From: Streptomyces sp. NBC_00358
GTDB lineage: Bacteria > Actinomycetota > Actinomycetes > Streptomycetales > Streptomycetaceae
DNA: 64,000 nt
Reading direction: 5' to 3'
Assembly (NCBI RefSeq): GCF_036099295.1
Contig: NZ_CP107976.1
Location: 3,658,001-3,722,000, forward strand
Part shown: positions 37,047-45,496 of the stretch, one piece after another
How the letters are laid out: each line of letters opens with the position of its first letter
Numbering within the stretch: the stretch's first letter is position 1
Made by a program: the position numbers and the translations under genes
Notes under the pieces: generated by a model
What the model was told of the DNA's origin: nothing
Database searches by the model: none
Seen by the model: only the letters and a program-made list of their open reading frames with translations

Positions 37047-37745
37047 CTAGTTGGGCCCGTAGCCGCCGTGGCCGTGGCCGTGGTGGTGTCCGCCGCCGGA
37101 GCCGCTCGTCGCCGAGGCGGTCGGGGTCGGGGCCGCCGCCGAGGTCGTGGGGGCGGCGGAGGCGGTGGACGCGGTCGGGGCGGAGGGCGTGGGAGTGGGG
37201 GAAGCGCCCGCCGACGGGGCGGTGCCCGCGGTCGTGGTGGCACCCGGGGAGGCGGCGTCCACGCCGCCCGACGGGTCGGCCGGGGCGGCGGACGCCGAGG
37301 ACGCCGAGGCGGTGGCCGGCGGGGCGGCCAGCGGCTGTGCGGAGGAGACCGCGGTGGACCCGGCGGCCGGCTTCGCGGATCCGGTGGCGAGGCGCACGGG
37401 ACCGTTCGTCCGCAGGGGCGTGCCGTCCGGTACCCCGGCCGTGCCGGAGTCGAAGACCCCCGCGACGGCTATGCCGAGGACGACGACGCCCGCCGCACCC
37501 CCGGCGACGGCCAGCCGCCGGGTCAGCCTGGCCCTCCGGTGGCGTACCAGCCGCTCGCGCCGCCCCTCCGGGACGCCGGGCACGACGGCCAGGACCGTGG
37601 TGTCGTCACCGTCCGTGTACGCCTTCCGCCAGCCGTGCGCCTCGGCCGGATCGGCGTACGTCTCGTAGGCCAAAGGCGTCGACCCGTCGCTCTGCGGGAG
37701 GTACACCTTCGGCCGGGCTTCGGGATCTCCGGACTGCCAGGACAT
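37047..37745 (-). CDS. Single-pass membrane protein with a His-rich tail
   Basis: 232 residues. A cytosolic N-terminus of about 85 residues with YLPQSDGSTPLAYETYADPAEAHGWRKAYTDGDDTTVLAVVPG is followed by a helix RRLAVAGGAAGVVVLGIAVAGVF. A long external Ala/Ser/Thr/Pro low-complexity stalk ends in GGGHHHGHGHGGYGPN. The tail may bind Ni, Zn or Cu. The family is not recognised. ATG 37745 lacks a ribosome site; the frame stays open to 37820, so the start is uncertain. It is close upstream of the KAP gene in the same direction (46 bp), so the two may be co-transcribed. Confidence 0.65.
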   Translation of the reverse strand: MSWQSGDPEARPKVYLPQSDGSTPLAYETYADPAEAHGWRKAYTDGDDTTVLAVVPGVPEGRRERLVRHRRARLTRRLAVAGGAAGVVVLGIAVAGVFDSGTAGVPDGTPLRTNGPVRLATGSAKPAAGSTAVSSAQPLAAPPATASASSASAAPADPSGGVDAASPGATTTAGTAPSAGASPTPTPSAPTASTASAAPTTSAAAPTPTASATSGSGGGHHHGHGHGGYGPN

Positions 37746-37871
37746 GATCGCGCATTGTAGGGACCACCAGGGCTTTCGTCGTAGTGGGCGGACAAAGGCG
37801 CTGGAACCGACACGTCTCACGTGGTGGAAAACACGCCCCGGCGCGCGTTACGCGGCCGTAAGCTCACGGAC

Positions 37872-39083
37872 ATGCAGGTGATCCAGTCCACGAAGCTCGC
37901 CAACGTCTGCTACGAGATCCGGGGTCCGGTTCTTGAGGAGGCGATGCGGCTCGAAGCGGCCGGTCACCGCATCCTCAAGCTCAACACGGGCAACCCGGCC
38001 GCCTTCGGGTTCGAGTGTCCGCCGGAGATCCTGGAGGACATCCTCCGCAACGTCTCCTCGGCGCACGGCTACGGCGACGCCAAGGGTCTGCTCGCCGCCC
38101 GCCGCGCGGTCGTGATGCACAACCAGACGCTCGGCATCGAGACGGACGTCGACCACGTCTTCGTCGGCAACGGCGTCTCCGAGCTCATCGTGATGGCGAT
38201 GCAGGGCCTGCTGGACGACGGCGACGAGGTCCTCGTACCGGCCCCGGACTACCCCCTGTGGACCGCCGCGGTCTCCCTGTCCGGCGGCACGGCCGTGCAC
38301 TACCGCTGCGACGAGCAGTCCGACTGGATGCCGGACCTCGCGGACGTGGAGCGGAAGGTCACCGACCGCACCAAGGCGATCGTCATCATCAACCCGAACA
38401 ACCCGACCGGCGCGGTCTACGACGACGAGATGCTCCGGGGGCTCACCGACATCGCCCGGCGCCACAACCTGCTGGTCTGCTCCGACGAGATCTACGACAA
38501 GATCCTCTACGACGGTGCCACGCACACCGCGACCGCCAAGATCGCCCCCGATCTGCTCACCCTCACCTTCAACGGCATGTCGAAGGCGTACCGGGTGGCG
38601 GGCTACCGCGTCGGATGGATGTCCGTCTCGGGACCGCGCGCGCACGCCTCCTCCTACATCGAGGGACTGACGATCCTCGCGAACATGCGGCTGTGCGCGA
38701 ACATGCCGGGGCAGCACGGCGTGGTGGCGGCGCTCAGCGGGCGGCAGACGATCAACGACCTGGTCCTGCCGGGCGGGCGGCTGAAGGAGCAGCGGGACGT
38801 CGCGCACGAGCTGCTGACGCAGATCCCGGGTGTGACCTGCGTGAAGCCGAAGGGGGCGCTGTATCTCTTCCCGCGCCTCGACCCCAAGGTCTTCAAGATC
38901 AAGGACGACCGGCAGATGGTGCTCGACCTGCTGCGCCGCGAGAAGATCATGGTCGTCCAGGGGACGGGCTTCAACTGGCCCGAGGCGGACCACTTCCGGG
39001 TGGTCACGCTGCCGACGGTCGCGGATCTGACCGACGCCGTGACCCGGATCGGCACGTTCCTGGACGGCTACGGCCAGCCGTGA
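37872..39083 (+). CDS. AlaA-type pyridoxal-phosphate aminotransferase
   Basis: 403 residues, class I/II fold-type I aminotransferase of the AlaA/AspC-like group. PLP Lys is in FNGMSKAYRVAGYRVGW. INPNNPTGAVY (binding Asn), SDEIYDKILYDG and the C-terminal FNWPEADHFRVV (substrate Arg) are all present. It resembles glutamate-pyruvate aminotransferase AlaA, which makes alanine. It begins MQVIQSTKLANVCYEIRGPV, the usual N-terminus of the group, which fixes the start at 37872 rather than the earlier in-frame 37821. It is divergent from the His-tailed membrane-protein gene. Confidence 0.93.
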   Translation: MQVIQSTKLANVCYEIRGPVLEEAMRLEAAGHRILKLNTGNPAAFGFECPPEILEDILRNVSSAHGYGDAKGLLAARRAVVMHNQTLGIETDVDHVFVGNGVSELIVMAMQGLLDDGDEVLVPAPDYPLWTAAVSLSGGTAVHYRCDEQSDWMPDLADVERKVTDRTKAIVIINPNNPTGAVYDDEMLRGLTDIARRHNLLVCSDEIYDKILYDGATHTATAKIAPDLLTLTFNGMSKAYRVAGYRVGWMSVSGPRAHASSYIEGLTILANMRLCANMPGQHGVVAALSGRQTINDLVLPGGRLKEQRDVAHELLTQIPGVTCVKPKGALYLFPRLDPKVFKIKDDRQMVLDLLRREKIMVVQGTGFNWPEADHFRVVTLPTVADLTDAVTRIGTFLDGYGQP

Positions 39084-39208
39084 CGCCCGCGGGTGACAGG
39101 CGGTGCGCTCACCCTGCGTACGCGTCGGGCCCCATTCCGCGAACCGGCTCAACTTTAGACGAAATCCAAGCTAGGATGGCTTCCTGTCAGGCACAGGAGG
39201 CCATCCCC

Positions 39209-39631
39209 ATGTACGAACCGATCCGCACGAAGTCGGTCCACACGATGGCCGGCACCCCCTCCCCCGACTTTCCGCACCGGTCGCGCGAGGAGGAGCTGGA
39301 CATCCAGCTCGCCGGTCACCTCGCGGCCCTGCTCGCCGTCACCGACGAGATCCGCGCGCTCGCCCCGTCCGCCGACCTGGACGCCGGCGCCGAGCGGCTC
39401 ACCGAACAGGTGACCCGGCTGCGCGGCGGCTCCGCCCCGGTCCGCGCCCCGGCCGTCGCGGCACCCCCCGCGCCCCGTCTCGTCACACTCCACCGGCGTG
39501 CCCACGCCCTCGCGGGCCGCGCCCTGGTCGTCGCGGCCTCCCGCGCCGACACGGCCGCGGCGATCCTGTCCGCCGAGCGCATGGACGCCCACGCACAGGC
39601 CGTCGAGCCCCGGGAGCTGGCCGCCCGCTGA
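39209..39631 (+). CDS. Small conserved protein of unknown function
   Basis: 140 residues from the ATG at 39209, with AGGAGG eight bases upstream. It begins MYEPIRTKSVHTM. The centre is helical (REEELDIQLAGHLAALLAVTDEI), and the tail is Ala-rich, also helical. There is no membrane segment. I recall similar proteins as conserved hypotheticals in Streptomyces but do not know a function. A -10-like TAGGAT lies at 39172-39177, so it has its own promoter after the aminotransferase gene. A terminator follows. Confidence 0.8.
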   Translation: MYEPIRTKSVHTMAGTPSPDFPHRSREEELDIQLAGHLAALLAVTDEIRALAPSADLDAGAERLTEQVTRLRGGSAPVRAPAVAAPPAPRLVTLHRRAHALAGRALVVAASRADTAAAILSAERMDAHAQAVEPRELAAR

Positions 39632-39667
39632 TCCCCCGGGCCCCTCGGGCCCGAGGCCCCGCACGGC

Positions 39668-39705
39668 CCCGGTCCGCGCGCTTCCGAAGCGACGCGCGGA
39701 CCGGG
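39668..39705. terminator. Terminator between the small conserved gene and the TerY-P island
   Basis: A perfect 13 bp stem (CCCGGTCCGCGCG with its complement) with a 12-base loop, between convergent genes ending at 39631 and 39801. Confidence 0.82.
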
Positions 39706-39800
39706 TGCCACATCCGTCGCGTCCGCCCCGCACCCGGCTCCGCACTCCAGGGGCCGCACGACACCGCCCGGGGGCCGCTGCCGCTCGCGGTGACCGCGGC

Positions 39801-40961
39801 TCACGCGTTCGCGACGATCACCACCAGGATCACGACCACCAGGATCGCCAGCGCCACCTTCAGTCCCACGGGCCACGGCTCGCCCGGCACCGGTGGCTGC
39901 GCGGGCACGCCGGGCACGGGGGCGGCGACCGGGCTGTTGAACACGTCGTGCCCGGTGAGCGCCGCCCTGGTGCACCACGGGCACGAGGTCAGATGCGAGC
40001 CGAACGCGTGCAGCGGACGGGCCGGACACACCCGTACCAGCGCGCGCTCCTTGTCCAGGGCGCGCAGCCAGGCCTCCGCCGGGGGCCGGGTGGCGGGATC
40101 CTCCACTCCGGGGCCGAAGGCGGAGCGGGCCAGCGCGAGGAGTTCGGGCGGGAGCACGGAGGGGTCGATGGTGCCGCGCGGGATGACGACCCGCTCGGGG
40201 CGCACGACGTAGGAGCAGCTCGCGGCGATGTTGTCCTTGACCGTCGACTCGGAGTCGCTGTCGTGCGGGACACCGCCGAAGGGGTGGTTGCCCGCGGTCA
40301 GCAACTGGTAGACGAGGACGGCGAGGGCGAATTCGTCGGTGGCGCGGGTGGCGGGACCCCCGGCCTGCCGCTCGGGCGACGAGTAGTCGGTGGTGTGCAT
40401 CAGGCAGGGGAACAGCTCCCCCGTCACCGGGTCGTTGAAGGCGATGGAGTCGCAGTCGAGGAAGGTGACGAAGCCGTTGGCGTCGACGACGACGTTGCTG
40501 CTGGAGAAGTCGCCGATGACGAGGTTGTCGTAGTGCATGCGTGCGGTCATGAAGGCCAGGTTCCACGCGACCCCGAGCAGGAAGCGCCAGTCGGCCCGGT
40601 CGGCGAAGAGCTTGAGGCGCTGGGCGCGGGTGAACAGGCCGATCAGCTGCACGTGCTGGGGCTCGCCGAAGCGGCGCATGGCGTAGCCCAGGAACTCGCC
40701 CTGCGAGCCACGGGCGAGCGCGGTCGGCCAGGCCAGCTCGGGCGGCTGGGAGGCGTCGGTGGGCCGGGTCACGAGCGGGGACATGGTCAGCATCCGCATC
40801 AGCCGCCGCTCCTGTTCGGGGCCCGGCGGTTCGCGGTACAGCTTGACGACGATGCCGGCGTCGCCGACGACCGGGAAGACGGCCGCCTGGCCGCCGCCCT
40901 TGAGGGGCAGTTCGGCGAGGGTGACCGGCTTGCCGTCCAGGAACACGGTCAGGCCGCTCAT
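39801..40961 (-). CDS. YegI-like kinase of a TerY-P triad
   Basis: 386 residues. A diverged protein kinase fold has Lys40 in VVKLY, catalytic loop IGDFSSSNVVVD (Asp151, Asn156; Gly-Asp replaces His-Arg-Asp) and FLDCDS in place of DFG (Asp169/Asp171). A treble-clef-like C-terminal FGSHLTSCPWCTRAAL zinc knuckle follows, then a Pro-rich linker and a terminal transmembrane helix. This is the kinase type that occurs with PP2C and VWA proteins as the TerY-P triad. It overlaps the phosphatase gene by ATGA and is the last gene of the operon. Confidence 0.88.
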   Translation of the reverse strand: MSGLTVFLDGKPVTLAELPLKGGGQAAVFPVVGDAGIVVKLYREPPGPEQERRLMRMLTMSPLVTRPTDASQPPELAWPTALARGSQGEFLGYAMRRFGEPQHVQLIGLFTRAQRLKLFADRADWRFLLGVAWNLAFMTARMHYDNLVIGDFSSSNVVVDANGFVTFLDCDSIAFNDPVTGELFPCLMHTTDYSSPERQAGGPATRATDEFALAVLVYQLLTAGNHPFGGVPHDSDSESTVKDNIAASCSYVVRPERVVIPRGTIDPSVLPPELLALARSAFGPGVEDPATRPPAEAWLRALDKERALVRVCPARPLHAFGSHLTSCPWCTRAALTGHDVFNSPVAAPVPGVPAQPPVPGEPWPVGLKVALAILVVVILVVIVANA

Positions 40962-41764
40962 GGCCGCGCCTTGAGCACGGCCCGCAGCAGGGTCTTGTCG
41001 TCGGCGTTGAGAGCGGTGAGCCGGTCCGACCTGAGCAGGGTGCCCAGGCCCTCGTGGGCGCTCGCGGTCACCGGACCGGGAACGTCGAGGGAACGGAAGA
41101 CGGCCTCGGCGAACGACGTGTTCGGGGACAGCGTGCCGCCCCCGGAACGGTTGAGGGCCGCCTGCGCCAGTCCGTCGGTGGACAGCAGCACCCCGTCGAT
41201 CCCGTCGTCGGACACACAGTCGGTGTGCACCCAGCGCGCCGCTTCCGGCGAGGTGATGAACACCGTCTCGTTGCTGTACTCGCTGGCAGCCTTGGGCTGC
41301 GGCAGCAGATGGAACTGCCGCTCACCGTCCTCCGTACCGGCGCGCAGGACGACGAAGCCGTCGCCCACGGTCAGATGACCGAGCCAGCCCCGCGCGAGCA
41401 CGACCACGGTGAGTGTGGTCGCGAAGTCCGCCGCGTCGGCGCCGGTGCGGTCCAGGAACACCTTGCAGACGTCGTGGAAGGCGTCCTCCAGCAGTTCGTG
41501 CACGGCCTGGCCGGGACGGTGGTCCGCCGCGTTGGCGGCCCGGCGCGCGAAGTGCTCGGTGGCCAGCTCCACCGCCAGCCGCGAACCCTCCTCGGAGCGC
41601 GGTCTGCTGCCCGCGCCGTCCGCCACGGCGAGGACCGCCACGGACGCCGACACCGTGTAGGCGCAGGCGTCCTGGCAGGGCAGCCCCTGCCGGCGGTGCC
41701 GGTATCCCTCGACACTCATTCCGTGGACGCGCCACGGCGTCTCCCGCTCGTCGACTCCGGTCAT
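40958..41764 (-). CDS. PP2C-type phosphatase of a TerY-P triad
   Basis: 268 residues. The PP2C fold has the metal-binding motifs VLAVADGAGS and GVLLSTDGLAQ and a C-terminal ALNADDKTLLRAVL (the Asp-Asp that closes the metal centre). It would oppose the neighbouring kinase. It overlaps the kinase gene by 4 bp, begins 27 bp after the VWA gene, and contains no membrane segment. Together with its neighbours it defines the TerY-P triad, linked in the literature to stress and phage responses. Confidence 0.9.
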   Translation of the reverse strand: MTGVDERETPWRVHGMSVEGYRHRRQGLPCQDACAYTVSASVAVLAVADGAGSRPRSEEGSRLAVELATEHFARRAANAADHRPGQAVHELLEDAFHDVCKVFLDRTGADAADFATTLTVVVLARGWLGHLTVGDGFVVLRAGTEDGERQFHLLPQPKAASEYSNETVFITSPEAARWVHTDCVSDDGIDGVLLSTDGLAQAALNRSGGGTLSPNTSFAEAVFRSLDVPGPVTASAHEGLGTLLRSDRLTALNADDKTLLRAVLKARP

Positions 41765-41791
41765 CAGTCAGGAACCCCATCCGGTCATCGG

Positions 41792-42553
41792 TCACGATTC
41801 CCAGGCCGGGCGCTGTGTCTTGAACTGGCTGAAGATCTTCTCGAAGACCTCGTCGCCCGCGCCCTTCTGTTCGGCGTTGGCACTCGCGGACATCATCTGG
41901 AGCAGCTCGCGGAACGGGAATCCCTGCAGTCGGGCGTTGAACTTCGGCGCGAACGACTGGAGCACCTGCTCGCCCCGGTCCGTGATGCCTCCGACGCCGA
42001 TCGCGTACAGCCGGAAGCGGCGCGCCCGCTGCTCGTCGGCGAGCACCGGGATCAACCGATGCCAGGAGTCGGTGAGATGGCCCGTGGCGTCGGTCGGCAG
42101 TCCGTCGGTGACGAGGCAGATCTGCGGCCGGTAGTACTGGAGTCCCGAGGCGCGCAGCTCGGCCTTGCGGGCGGCGACGATGTGCATCGACAGTTCGAGG
42201 GCCTCGGTCATCAGGGTGACCCCGGCGGCGGCGAGCTGCGGCGGCTGGAACATGTGGGCGGGCACGAAGGGGCTCACCGGGGCGCGGGGGGCGAGGAGTT
42301 GGGGCCCGCGCCAGGCGGCGACGCCCTGGCCGCCGAAGGTGACCACGGCGACCTCGACGCTGTAGCTGAGGCTGACGTCGTCGTGCAGTTCCCGGGTCCA
42401 CTCCGCGAGCGCGTTGTTGAGCGTCTGGATGGGCTGACCCGCCATGGAGCTGGAGATGTCGAGGCAGAGCACGAGCGGCAGCCGCTGCGCGTTGTTCTCG
42501 AACTCGATGTCGGCGTACTCCGCCGGCAGGGTGGGCGGGTATTCGCTGTGCAT
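41792..42553 (-). CDS. TerY-like VWA-domain protein
   Basis: 253 residues, a single von Willebrand A domain. The MIDAS is intact: LCLDISSSMAGQPIQTL (Asp32, Ser34, Ser36), LVTDGLPTDA and a Thr in GVTLMTEALELS. The last part has the TerY pattern of FNARLQGFPFRELLQMMSAS. In TerY-P systems this protein is thought to act as a metal-dependent scaffold for the kinase and phosphatase. ATG 42553 follows AGGAGAG. The preceding membrane-protein gene ends 17 bp upstream. Confidence 0.92.
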   Translation of the reverse strand: MHSEYPPTLPAEYADIEFENNAQRLPLVLCLDISSSMAGQPIQTLNNALAEWTRELHDDVSLSYSVEVAVVTFGGQGVAAWRGPQLLAPRAPVSPFVPAHMFQPPQLAAAGVTLMTEALELSMHIVAARKAELRASGLQYYRPQICLVTDGLPTDATGHLTDSWHRLIPVLADEQRARRFRLYAIGVGGITDRGEQVLQSFAPKFNARLQGFPFRELLQMMSASANAEQKGAGDEVFEKIFSQFKTQRPAWES

Positions 42554-42570
42554 GGGGATCTCTCCTGGTC

Positions 42571-43722
42571 TCAGGGCCGGGTGGCCTTGGCATGGCGTCC
42601 GGCTGTCGGAGGGAAGGCGTAGAGGACGTCGGAGTCCCGCTCCCCCGCCTCGGTGACGTCGACGAGTCCGCCGGGCGCCGGCGGCGGGCGGCCCGGCTCG
42701 GCCCACACCGCCCGGTACAGCACATGACCGATCTCGACATAGCCCTGCGGTTGCAGTTCGGTGCGTACGACGGCGGGCCGGGCGGGGCCGGGTACGTTGC
42801 CCACGCGCCGCCCGTGGACGCGGGACGGCGGCGGGACCCTGAGGCGGGTGGTGGCCTCGTCGGGTGCCCGGGTGCGCGGGCGGGGCGCCGTGGCGCCGGG
42901 TACGGCGCCGATGCCGGGCGCGGCGAGCGTCCGCCGGGACAGGGTGCCGACGGCGACGGCACGGGCGGAGCGGCGGATCAGGAGGAGGAGCAGTCCGAGG
43001 AGGAGGACGAGCACCACGCAGAGGACGGCGAGCACCTGGGTGGCGGTGTCCCAGCCGGAGCCGGCGTCCGGGCCGGGACCGGTTCCCGGGTCGGGGGTGG
43101 CGATCTTCCCGGTGTCGCTGTTCCGGCCGTCCTTGCCGTCCTTGCCGTCCTTGCCGGAGGCGGAGGTGTCCGTGGGGGGCGGCGTGCCCCGTGAGGTGCC
43201 CGTGAGAGTGCTGGCGGCGTACGTGTGACCGGAGAGGTCGACCGCCAGACCGGAGGCGGAGAGGTCCGCGCCTTTGAGGGGGTGGCCCGCACGGAGCGGG
43301 GCGCAGAGGTCCTCGCCGTCCTTGTTCTTGCAGGCACCGGCGTCGTCCAGCTCGGACAGGACGTCCCGCGGCAGCGGGTCGATCGTGGCGTCCTTGGCGA
43401 CGAGTCTCGCCTTCGGGTCCGCCAGCATGAGCAGTGCCGCTCCGCCCCGTCCGGTGTGGACACCCTTCGGGACCTCGACCACGAGTCTCGGGCGCTGGTC
43501 CAGCAGTTTCCGCTCGGAGTCCGTGCGGTGCTCGGTGCTGCCGTCGAACGGCAGCGCCTCGTCGAGGGTGATGCGCACCGTCCCTTTGCCGATCGAGTCG
43601 GACCAGCACCTGAGGTGCTCCCCGAAGGTCTCGCCGCACGGCTCGCCGGCCGCCGAGGGTCCCGCCGGCGCGAGCGCGACCAGGAGTCCGGAAAGCATGA
43701 GGAAGGAAAGCCGAAGCCGCAT
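42571..43722 (-). CDS. Secreted/membrane-anchored protein linked to the TerY-P triad
   Basis: 383 residues. A signal peptide (LRLSFLMLSGLLVALAPAGPSAAG) precedes an extracellular domain of about 150 residues with four cysteines. A Lys-Asp-Gly repeat linker (SGKDGKDGKDG) follows, then one transmembrane helix (VLAVLCVVLVLLLGLLLLLI) and a basic cytosolic tail of about 115 residues ending with VEIGHVLYRAVWAEPG. I do not recognise a family. It is a type I membrane protein placed directly before the VWA gene, so it may pass an external signal to the kinase/phosphatase pair. Confidence 0.75.
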   Translation of the reverse strand: MRLRLSFLMLSGLLVALAPAGPSAAGEPCGETFGEHLRCWSDSIGKGTVRITLDEALPFDGSTEHRTDSERKLLDQRPRLVVEVPKGVHTGRGGAALLMLADPKARLVAKDATIDPLPRDVLSELDDAGACKNKDGEDLCAPLRAGHPLKGADLSASGLAVDLSGHTYAASTLTGTSRGTPPPTDTSASGKDGKDGKDGRNSDTGKIATPDPGTGPGPDAGSGWDTATQVLAVLCVVLVLLLGLLLLLIRRSARAVAVGTLSRRTLAAPGIGAVPGATAPRPRTRAPDEATTRLRVPPPSRVHGRRVGNVPGPARPAVVRTELQPQGYVEIGHVLYRAVWAEPGRPPPAPGGLVDVTEAGERDSDVLYAFPPTAGRHAKATRP

Positions 43723-43837
43723 GAAGACCCCCCGTGGCCCTAAGAAAACACCCCCGTGGCCCTGAAAGGCACTCGCCCATAGTGGCGGAAAACGGCTGGC
43801 GTCCGAAAGGGTTTGAGAAACGCGGCGATTATCACTT

Positions 43838-44302
43838 CTACAACTCGAACACCTGATGGCATCGGGTGAACATCTGTCTCGCCCGCTCCACCCAATCACT
43901 GGCCAAAGCATCGAAATCTGTTTGCGTCATACGACAGGTCAGCGGAAGGTCGCACACCCCCGCGAGACAGGGGCGCGGCCCCCGTACGTCCCAGACGGAC
44001 AGCATGGGGTGCAGTTGTTCGGTGTTCCACGCGTTCGCGGCGGCCGCCGCGACGGCCAGTTGGTCCTGGCGCAGGAAATGCCCGTCGGTCGCGAAAGCGA
44101 CCATCAGTCTCTTGGTCGTCATGAAGCGCACGGTGACCATCCGACCCGTTTCCTCCAGGTCGAATCGCATGGAGACGGAAACGGTGTCGGTCGCCGTGTG
44201 GAAATTCCGCCTGGCCACCCAGTTCTGCACCAACCGCCGCCAGTGCGTGCCGATTTCGAGGATCTCGTGACCGCGGCCGGGAAAGGAGTCAGGCGTCGCC
44301 AC
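43838..44302 (-). CDS. YbjN-like (type III chaperone-fold) protein
   Basis: 154 residues. The pattern MRFDLEETGRMVTVRFMTT, then AANAWNTEQLHPMLSVWDVRGP and LPLTCRMTQTDFDALASDWVERARQMF fits the YbjN domain, an alpha/beta fold shared with type III secretion chaperones. GTG 44302 overlaps the 3' end of the upstream kinase gene by 14 bp, so the two are translationally coupled. It probably binds a partner peptide. The surrounding bases 43723-43837 contain no gene; the stretch is less GC-rich and may carry a promoter for the triad. Confidence 0.65.
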   Translation of the reverse strand: MATPDSFPGRGHEILEIGTHWRRLVQNWVARRNFHTATDTVSVSMRFDLEETGRMVTVRFMTTKRLMVAFATDGHFLRQDQLAVAAAAANAWNTEQLHPMLSVWDVRGPRPCLAGVCDLPLTCRMTQTDFDALASDWVERARQMFTRCHQVFEL

Positions 44303-45275
44303 GGCCCACCGCCTCGGCGACCATCGCGTCGGTCAGTCCGGCGTCGAGCAGTGCCTGGGCGTGCGACAGCAGACAGGAGGGTACGGACACGCTGGTGCTC
44401 TCCTTGCGGCGCTTCATCAGATCCTGGGTGCGCACCTCGATGGTGCGGGCCACCGTGGGCGGCGGCCAGGCGGCCTGCCGGGGTTCCTCCTCCAGCAACC
44501 CGGCCAGGAGCGCGCCCAGTCGAGGCCGGTCCTCGGGCCGCTTCGCCAGACAGCGAGCGACCAGTTCCCGCATCGGCCCGTGGATGCCGTCGAGTTCGGG
44601 TTCGGCGAGGACGACCCGGTAGCGCACCGCCTCTCCGCTGCCGTGCGGCGGCCGTCCGGTGAGCGCGTACACCAGGACCCCGCCGAGGGAGAAGACATCG
44701 CTCGGCGGGCCCACCGCGGCTCCCTTGATCTGCTCGGGCGACATGAACGGCGGGGTGCCGACGACGACACCGACCTGGGTGAGGCCCGGGGCACCGTCCA
44801 CCCGGGAGATCCCGAAGTCGATGACCCGCGGCCCGTCGGAGGCGAGGAGAACGTTCGCCGGTTTGAGGTCCCGGTGCACCACACGTGCGCCATGGATGGC
44901 CTGGAGCGCCTCGACCAGGCCCGCTCCGAGCCGTCGCACCTGCGGCTCGGGCAGCGGCCCGTCGGCGTGGACCGCCTCGGCGAGCGAGGGGCCGGGCACG
45001 TACAGCGTTGCCAGCCAGGGCAGTTCGGCCTCGGGGTCGGCGTCGACGACGGCCGCGGTGTAGGCGCCGCTGACCACACGGGCCGCCGCGACCTCGCGCG
45101 CGAAGCGCTCCCGGAACTCGCTCTCCGCGGCCAGTTCGGGCCGCACCACCTTCACCGCGACCTCGCGGCCCGCGGGCGAGCGGCCGAGATACACCCATCC
45201 CATGCCGCCGGAGCCGAGCCGGCCCACGATGCGGTACGGGCCGATCTTCATGGGGTCGCTGACAGGCGTACGCAC
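44289..45275 (-). CDS. Canonical Ser/Thr protein kinase (Hanks type)
   Basis: 328 residues from GTG 45275. The motifs are complete: Gly loop GRLGSGGMGWVYLGRS, Lys in EVAVKVVRP, catalytic loop VVHRDLKPANVLL, DFG in VIDFGISR, APE as MSPEQIKG. The domain ends near residue 270. The tail RTIEVRTQDLMKRRKESTSVSVPSCLLSHAQALLDAGLTDAMVAEAVGRG has no transmembrane or PASTA part, so the kinase is soluble. A GTG at 45284 gives three more residues. It heads the TerY-P island; whether it phosphorylates the triad is unknown. Confidence 0.93.
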   Translation of the reverse strand: MRTPVSDPMKIGPYRIVGRLGSGGMGWVYLGRSPAGREVAVKVVRPELAAESEFRERFAREVAAARVVSGAYTAAVVDADPEAELPWLATLYVPGPSLAEAVHADGPLPEPQVRRLGAGLVEALQAIHGARVVHRDLKPANVLLASDGPRVIDFGISRVDGAPGLTQVGVVVGTPPFMSPEQIKGAAVGPPSDVFSLGGVLVYALTGRPPHGSGEAVRYRVVLAEPELDGIHGPMRELVARCLAKRPEDRPRLGALLAGLLEEEPRQAAWPPPTVARTIEVRTQDLMKRRKESTSVSVPSCLLSHAQALLDAGLTDAMVAEAVGRGDA

Positions 45276-45380
45276 CCCGCCCACCTCATTTCGGGGTCCA
45301 CTGCTGGATGTCAGGAGTGTCCCTCGAAATCCGCGCTTTTTCAGCCGTTCCGGTACGGGCGGGACGGAGCGGACGAAAAA

Positions 45381-45417
45381 AGCCGGGGCTCCGCACAGAT
45401 GTGCGCGAGCCCCGGCT
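45381..45417 (-). terminator. Terminator of pckG
   Basis: An 11 bp outer stem (AGCCGGGGCTC with its complement) continued by a CGCAC/GTGCG inner stem. A six-A run on the left gives a U-tract for leftward transcription. It separates pckG from the kinase island. Confidence 0.85.
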
Positions 45418-45496
45418 GGGTGCTGTCACCGCGGCCGACCTCCGCAACGGTCGCAGGTCAGGGCAACTCGGGTCGGCCGCGGAGCAACGAGGGGCC

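Noticed and set aside
39801..45275. A prophage or mobile origin for the kinase island
   Set aside because: No integrase, attachment repeat or change of base composition could be seen.
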